Source: Moorella glycerini (GTDB lineage Bacteria > Bacillota > DSM-521 > Neomoorellales > Neomoorellaceae). From it: a stretch of 64,000 nucleotides of DNA. Where the stretch lies: NCBI RefSeq assembly GCF_009735625.1, contig NZ_CP046244.1:992001-1056000 (forward strand). Direction: 5' to 3'. Below the pieces are notes generated by a model. The model was not told the DNA's origin. It did not search any database and saw only the letters and a program-made list of their open reading frames with translations. This document shows, piece by piece, positions 61,523-64,000 of this stretch (position 1 is the stretch's first letter; each line of letters begins with the position of its first letter). Both the position numbers and the translations under genes were made by a program.

Positions 61523-61738
61523 AGTGGTCGGCGGCGGCCTGGATGTCGCGAAAGCGAACTGGCGGATACTGACCGGAGGCGAAGCCAGCAAAGCCAGATA
61601 TATCAAGGGATTAAAGGTATTTTGGGTGACCGGTAAGGGGTGAGTTTTGGCGACATTGGCGACACCTAAATTATGGTAAAAAGCGAATAAATATAACATA
61701 ATGATGCATAAATATGCAACGAGATGATTAAAAATAGG

Positions 61739-61770
61739 GGCTGACCGGCATGGTGCTGGCCAGCCTTTTT
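61739..61770 (+). terminator. Terminator-like hairpin at the edge of the integrated element
   Basis: GGCTG-A-CC / GG-C-CAGCC stem with an 11-base loop and TTTTT. It could stop plus-strand transcription into the repressor gene; on the minus strand it is also followed by ATTTTTA. Confidence 0.6.
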
Positions 61771-61871
61771 ATTGGTGGCGATCCAGCGGGCAAGTTTGGC
61801 GGCTTTGACATGCACCAAGACGTGGCCGCCGGTCTTTTAATTTTAAGGCCCCCTCTGTTTCCTGTAAATGC

Positions 61872-61887
61872 GGAATAAATTCCACAA
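61872..61887 (+). promoter_or_regulatory. GGAA-N4-TTCCACAA site, copy 1
   Basis: GGAATAAATTCCACAA, downstream of the repressor gene end. Two more copies with the same orientation lie at 62431 and 63722. Confidence 0.55.
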
Positions 61888-61902
61888 ACAACGCCAAAAA
61901 AA

Positions 61903-62313
61903 TCAGGCGTATTCTTTACCTGCGGCCTGTTCGGAAGTCGATGTAGATAACCTTCCTTTTTTAGCCTGTTCAAAGTGGGTGTAGTTGACAAAATGAGCGA
62001 CTTCCCGCTTCCCTTCTTCATCAAGCTCCCGGAACTTTTCAAGGATCTCCCGCTCAAGCGGCGACAGTTCTGCCTGCCTTTTTTCCCGGACCGGCACTTC
62101 TCCCGGCCCCGGCCCAGTGCCTTTCAGGAGCCAATCTGTTGAGATATTAAAATATCGGCTCGCGGATATAACCGTTTCAATCGAGGGCTTAAATTTATCC
62201 TTTTCAATGTCACTTAAAGTACCTTGAGATATACCGATTGCCTGGGCAAAGTTGACTTGGCTCATCTTCATCATTTTTCTAAGGTGCTTAAATCTCTTCC
62301 CAATAGATTCCAA
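61903..62313 (-). CDS. Cro/CI-type (XRE) repressor of an integrated element
   Basis: 136 residues with an N-terminal helix-turn-helix (SQVNFAQAIGISQGTLSDIEKDKFKPSIETVI, about 18-49), a FNISTDWLLKG segment typical of phage-type XRE proteins and a Glu/Lys-rich C-terminal tail without the LexA-type protease residues. It is divergent from a cluster of small genes whose promoter carries a perfect dyad, most likely its operator. Confidence 0.88.
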   Translation of the reverse strand: MESIGKRFKHLRKMMKMSQVNFAQAIGISQGTLSDIEKDKFKPSIETVISASRYFNISTDWLLKGTGPGPGEVPVREKRQAELSPLEREILEKFRELDEEGKREVAHFVNYTHFEQAKKGRLSTSTSEQAAGKEYA

Positions 62314-62330
62314 TAAACTTCCCCCCTTTC

Positions 62331-62376
62331 AAGATATCCGCTCACCTGATAATTTAGAAGAAAAAGTTATCCGCGA
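62331..62376. promoter_or_regulatory. Operator half-sites near the repressor gene
   Basis: GATATCCGCT near 62331 and GTTATCCGCG near 62367 match one arm of the ATATCCG-N4-CGGATAT dyad at 62398. They lie between the divergent genes where they could control the repressor's own promoter. Confidence 0.55.
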
Positions 62377-62391
62377 ACCTGTTAATTAGGG

Positions 62392-62420
62392 TTGCAAATA
62401 TCCGTTAGCGGATATATAAT
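62392..62420 (+). promoter_or_regulatory. Sigma-A promoter with repressor operator filling its spacer
   Basis: -35 TTGCAA (62392-62397), 17-bp spacer, -10 TATAAT (62415-62420). The dyad ATATCCG-TTAG-CGGATAT (62398-62415) occupies exactly the spacer, so repressor binding would exclude RNA polymerase. Drives the rightward small genes. Confidence 0.85.
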
Positions 62421-62430
62421 AGAGGCATCG

Positions 62431-62446
62431 GGAATTTATTCCACAA
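62431..62446 (+). promoter_or_regulatory. GGAA-N4-TTCCACAA site, copy 2
   Basis: GGAATTTATTCCACAA, just downstream of the -10 box of the rightward promoter, where a bound protein could block initiation or early elongation. Confidence 0.6.
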
Positions 62447-62587
62447 CCAAATATAGCACCCCGCCGGGAATGGGACAAGGAAAACCGTTCCCCTGAAATT
62501 CATGAAAGGCCAAAGGAGCGGCGGTGCTAGCCGCGCCCCCGGTGGCAGCCGGGGACGCAGCACAAACAAGTAAAGGAGGTGGATAAA

Positions 62588-62767
62588 GTGAAAAACAGTC
62601 AAAGGCAGGGGCGGTTGCTAACACCCGAAGAACTCGCCCGAGAATTTAAAAGCTTCCTGGGTGGTTATGCCAACCTGGCGGCAACAGCGCCCGAAAAACC
62701 ATTCCGCTGGAACCGGTCTATAGAATCCTGGTTTAAAAAGATGGCTGCTAATTATTACGGGGGCTAA
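62588..62767 (+). CDS. Small hypothetical protein (59 residues)
   Basis: GTG at 62588 with AAGGAGGT seven bases upstream. Product begins MKNSQRQGRLLTPEELAREF and contains SFLGGYANLAATAPEKPFRW. No family is recognised. It is the first gene behind the repressor-controlled promoter, in the position of an early phage or element gene. The 140-base leader between promoter and start holds GC-rich inverted repeats around 62515-62555. Confidence 0.65.
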   Translation: MKNSQRQGRLLTPEELAREFKSFLGGYANLAATAPEKPFRWNRSIESWFKKMAANYYGG

Positions 62768-62813
62768 GGTTGTAAATGTGGTCATGGCAAAACTCAAAAA
62801 GGTGGTGAACAAC

Positions 62814-63005
62814 GTGAACGCCCGCAAATGCCGGTGGTGCAACACTTGGCCTTGCCCGTATCCCAGCGATGAGGACTTCAGGCGGCAAAGGGAGAAGGGC
62901 GGCCAGGAATGGCTTGAAACAAAGCCTTGCTGGAAACCGTTCCCCGAAAACATCGGGACCCTGCATGATGAGAACGGGCAACTACTCCGGACACCGGCGA
63001 CTTAG
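62814..63005 (+). CDS. Small cysteine-containing hypothetical protein (63 residues)
   Basis: GTG at 62814 with AAGGTGGTG upstream. MNARKCRWCNTWPCPYPSDE has C-x2-C-x4-C, with a fourth Cys in ETKPCWKPF, a possible zinc site. It ends at 63005, overlapping by 24 bases the end of the convergent gene at 62982. No known function; probably an early gene of the integrated element. A longer version from 62784 is possible. Confidence 0.6.
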   Translation: MNARKCRWCNTWPCPYPSDEDFRRQREKGGQEWLETKPCWKPFPENIGTLHDENGQLLRTPAT

Positions 63006-63518
63006 ATCTAAAATGCGGAACTGCCGGGGCTCTTCCCGGGAGGCCGAGTTCATCAGTTCTTTCAGGTATTCGTCCAGGAACTCGTCCTCGGAGCCTATCT
63101 CTTCAACAATGGCGGAATAAGGCAAGACGTTTTTGGAAGCGAACCTGGTCAAGGCATAACCGAGGAATTCCGGACAGACCAGGGTGGTACCGGCCACCTG
63201 GCCGCCGCGCAGGAGCGCGACGGTGATTACATTCCGGTCTTCGGGATCATCATGGTAGAGATCGGCCCGGTAAAGAAGCAGGGCTTCTTTGAGGGTCAGG
63301 GGCTGCAAGAGGGCTACCGGCACCCGGTCGGCGGCAAGAAAGTAACAGCGCCATTGCCCGGCCTGCTCAAGATCGGCGGCAACTATTTTAGCCAGGTAGT
63401 CATGGCGGCGGAGAACACCGACTGGCTGTGACTCCAGGCCCAGGCCGAGAGGAAATTCAGACTCAAACTGTTCGATTGCTTTCAAGTCCTGCGCTATTGT
63501 GCCAGGCGAAAAATTCAT
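62982..63518 (-). CDS. Hypothetical protein (178 residues)
   Basis: ATG at 63518 with AAAGGAGGT nine bases upstream; the extension to 63710 is antisense to the neighbouring gene. The product MNFSPGTIAQDLKAIEQFE... has the features of a soluble alpha/beta protein (LGLESQPVGVLRRHDYLAKIV, CYFLAADRVPVALLQPLTL, VITVALLRGGQVAGTTLVC) and an acidic C-terminal stretch EEIGSEDEFLDEYLKELM. No family recognised. It runs against the other small genes, and its ribosome site overlaps that of the divergent gene at 63535. Confidence 0.65.
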   Translation of the reverse strand: MNFSPGTIAQDLKAIEQFESEFPLGLGLESQPVGVLRRHDYLAKIVAADLEQAGQWRCYFLAADRVPVALLQPLTLKEALLLYRADLYHDDPEDRNVITVALLRGGQVAGTTLVCPEFLGYALTRFASKNVLPYSAIVEEIGSEDEFLDEYLKELMNSASREEPRQFRILDLSRRCPE

Positions 63519-63534
63519 AGTGAGGTGACCTCCT

Positions 63535-63720
63535 TTGCAAATAATGGAAGTAACTCTTAGATATACGGAAGACGATCTCAAACGGCTGGTGGAAGGCCCG
63601 AGGATTAAGCGGGCGGACTGGGTTAAGTGCCTGCCTCTTGAACTTAGGTCCCATCTAACGCGGCTGTTGGAGCTGCAAAAAGTTGCCGCACAGGCATCAC
63701 CTTCTTCCAAAGTGGTTTAA
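63535..63720 (+). CDS. Small hypothetical protein (61 residues)
   Basis: TTG at 63535 with GAGGTGA five bases upstream. MQIMEVTLRYTEDDLKRLVE then GPRIKRADWVKCLPLELRSH. Soluble, mixed charge, no family recognised. It is divergent from the 178-residue gene with only 16 bases between start codons; both ribosome sites come from the same dyad GGAGGTCACCTC. Confidence 0.55.
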   Translation: MQIMEVTLRYTEDDLKRLVEGPRIKRADWVKCLPLELRSHLTRLLELQKVAAQASPSSKVV

Positions 63721-63721
63721 G

Positions 63722-63737
63722 GGAAATAATTCCACAA
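63722..63737 (+). promoter_or_regulatory. GGAA-N4-TTCCACAA site, copy 3
   Basis: GGAAATAATTCCACAA, about 60 bases upstream of the next rightward gene. Same orientation as copies 1 and 2. Confidence 0.6.
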
Positions 63738-63796
63738 AGGCCGCGCAAAATCCTTTATTTTGTAACAGCCTGTCTCAACTTCGGGAGGTGGTGGAT

Positions 63797-64000
63797 ATGC
63801 GAAAAAGACAGCTGACCAGCTTTGGCGTGGCGGTGAAAAAAGCGCTTTTGGAAAAAAGAATATCGCAGAAGGAGTTTTGCCAGGTCTACAACATCCCGGA
63901 GAACAGGCTGTCGGAGATACTGTATGGAGACAGGCCGGGCAAGAAGTACCGGGAGAAGATCGCGGAAATCCTGGACATTGACCAAGAGCTGGTCGCTTCG
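63797..64000 (+). CDS. Small phage-like DNA-binding protein, partial at window end
   Basis: ATG at 63797 with GGGAGGTG upstream. The 68 visible residues include KKALLEKRISQKEFCQVYNI then PENRLSEILYGDRPGKKYREK, a helix-turn-helix of the XRE/Rha-like type seen in small phage regulators. The frame runs off the window. It probably belongs to the element controlled by the repressor at 61903. Confidence 0.7.
   Translation, partial: MRKRQLTSFGVAVKKALLEKRISQKEFCQVYNIPENRLSEILYGDRPGKKYREKIAEILDIDQELVAS

Noticed and set aside
61739-62313. Left attachment site of a prophage
   Set aside because: No tRNA gene, integrase gene or direct repeat pair could be found within the window.
62438-62446. DnaA boxes in the ATTCCACAA words
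   Set aside because: They deviate from TTATNCACA by an inserted base and occur with a conserved palindrome unrelated to DnaA sites.

Overview
The window looks like chromosome of a thermophilic acetogenic Firmicute, most likely a Moorella species. The basis is the high-GC, Gram-positive gene style (strong AGGAGG ribosome sites, many TTG and GTG starts), a selenocysteine- and NuoE/NuoF-linked formate dehydrogenase of the Moorella type, pyruvate-type ferredoxin oxidoreductases and several corrinoid/tetrahydrofolate methyl-transfer proteins. No rRNA, tRNA or CRISPR array was seen. Species-level identity is inference.

Layout. 1-4.8 kb: lactate/glycolate oxidation genes (lutB partial, lutC, glcF, glcD) behind a promoter with an operator-like dyad. 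4.9-7.7 kb: purA and an FAD dehydrogenase. 7.9-19.3 kb: one long minus-strand cluster. It starts with a HutP-family RNA-binding antiterminator gene, then a terminator hairpin preceded by two blocks of NAG triplets at 7-nt pitch, then a CoA-transferase-like pair, a corrinoid protein, two methyltransferases, a CaiB-type CoA-transferase, an AtoE-type transporter and a Na+-pumping acyl-CoA decarboxylase (mmdA, D, C, B and a 44-residue membrane protein). I regard this as the most interesting system here: a candidate HutP-controlled pathway for a methylated or methoxylated short-chain acid.

20-30 kb: a MatC-type permease, an IS110 element with a structured upstream RNA region, an aconitase-like hydro-lyase and a four-subunit 2-oxoacid:ferredoxin oxidoreductase behind a near-consensus sigma-54 promoter, divergent from its likely PrpR-type activator. 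A gene for a membrane-anchored coiled coil made of seven 22-residue repeats follows. 30.4-35.6 kb: fdhA (in-frame UGA with a SECIS hairpin), a NuoF-like and a NuoE-like subunit. 35.7-46.5 kb: an FMN hydroxy-acid oxidase, then an accessory stretch with VapBC, four nucleotidyltransferase/HEPN (MntA-HepT type) pairs, one of them damaged, a secreted S41 protease, a secreted FAD oxidoreductase, and an IS200/IS605-TnpB element that has destroyed a DUF815 gene.

45-59 kb: a MarR-regulated EmrB/EmrA/HlyD efflux system, TolC-like proteins, and clear genome scars: a chimeric adaptor pseudogene, a 70-bp duplicated flank whose second copy carries an ISLre2-like insertion with a 9-bp target duplication, and an IS1634-like insertion with a 5-bp duplication that splits a DUF4258 gene. 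56.8-61.2 kb: a secreted surface protein and an ECF sigma/anti-sigma operon; the two transcription units share a nearly identical ECF promoter. 61.2-64 kb: the edge of a prophage-like or other integrated element, with a Cro/CI repressor, an operator filling the spacer of a divergent sigma-A promoter, small genes, and three copies of a GGAA-N4-TTCCACAA site.
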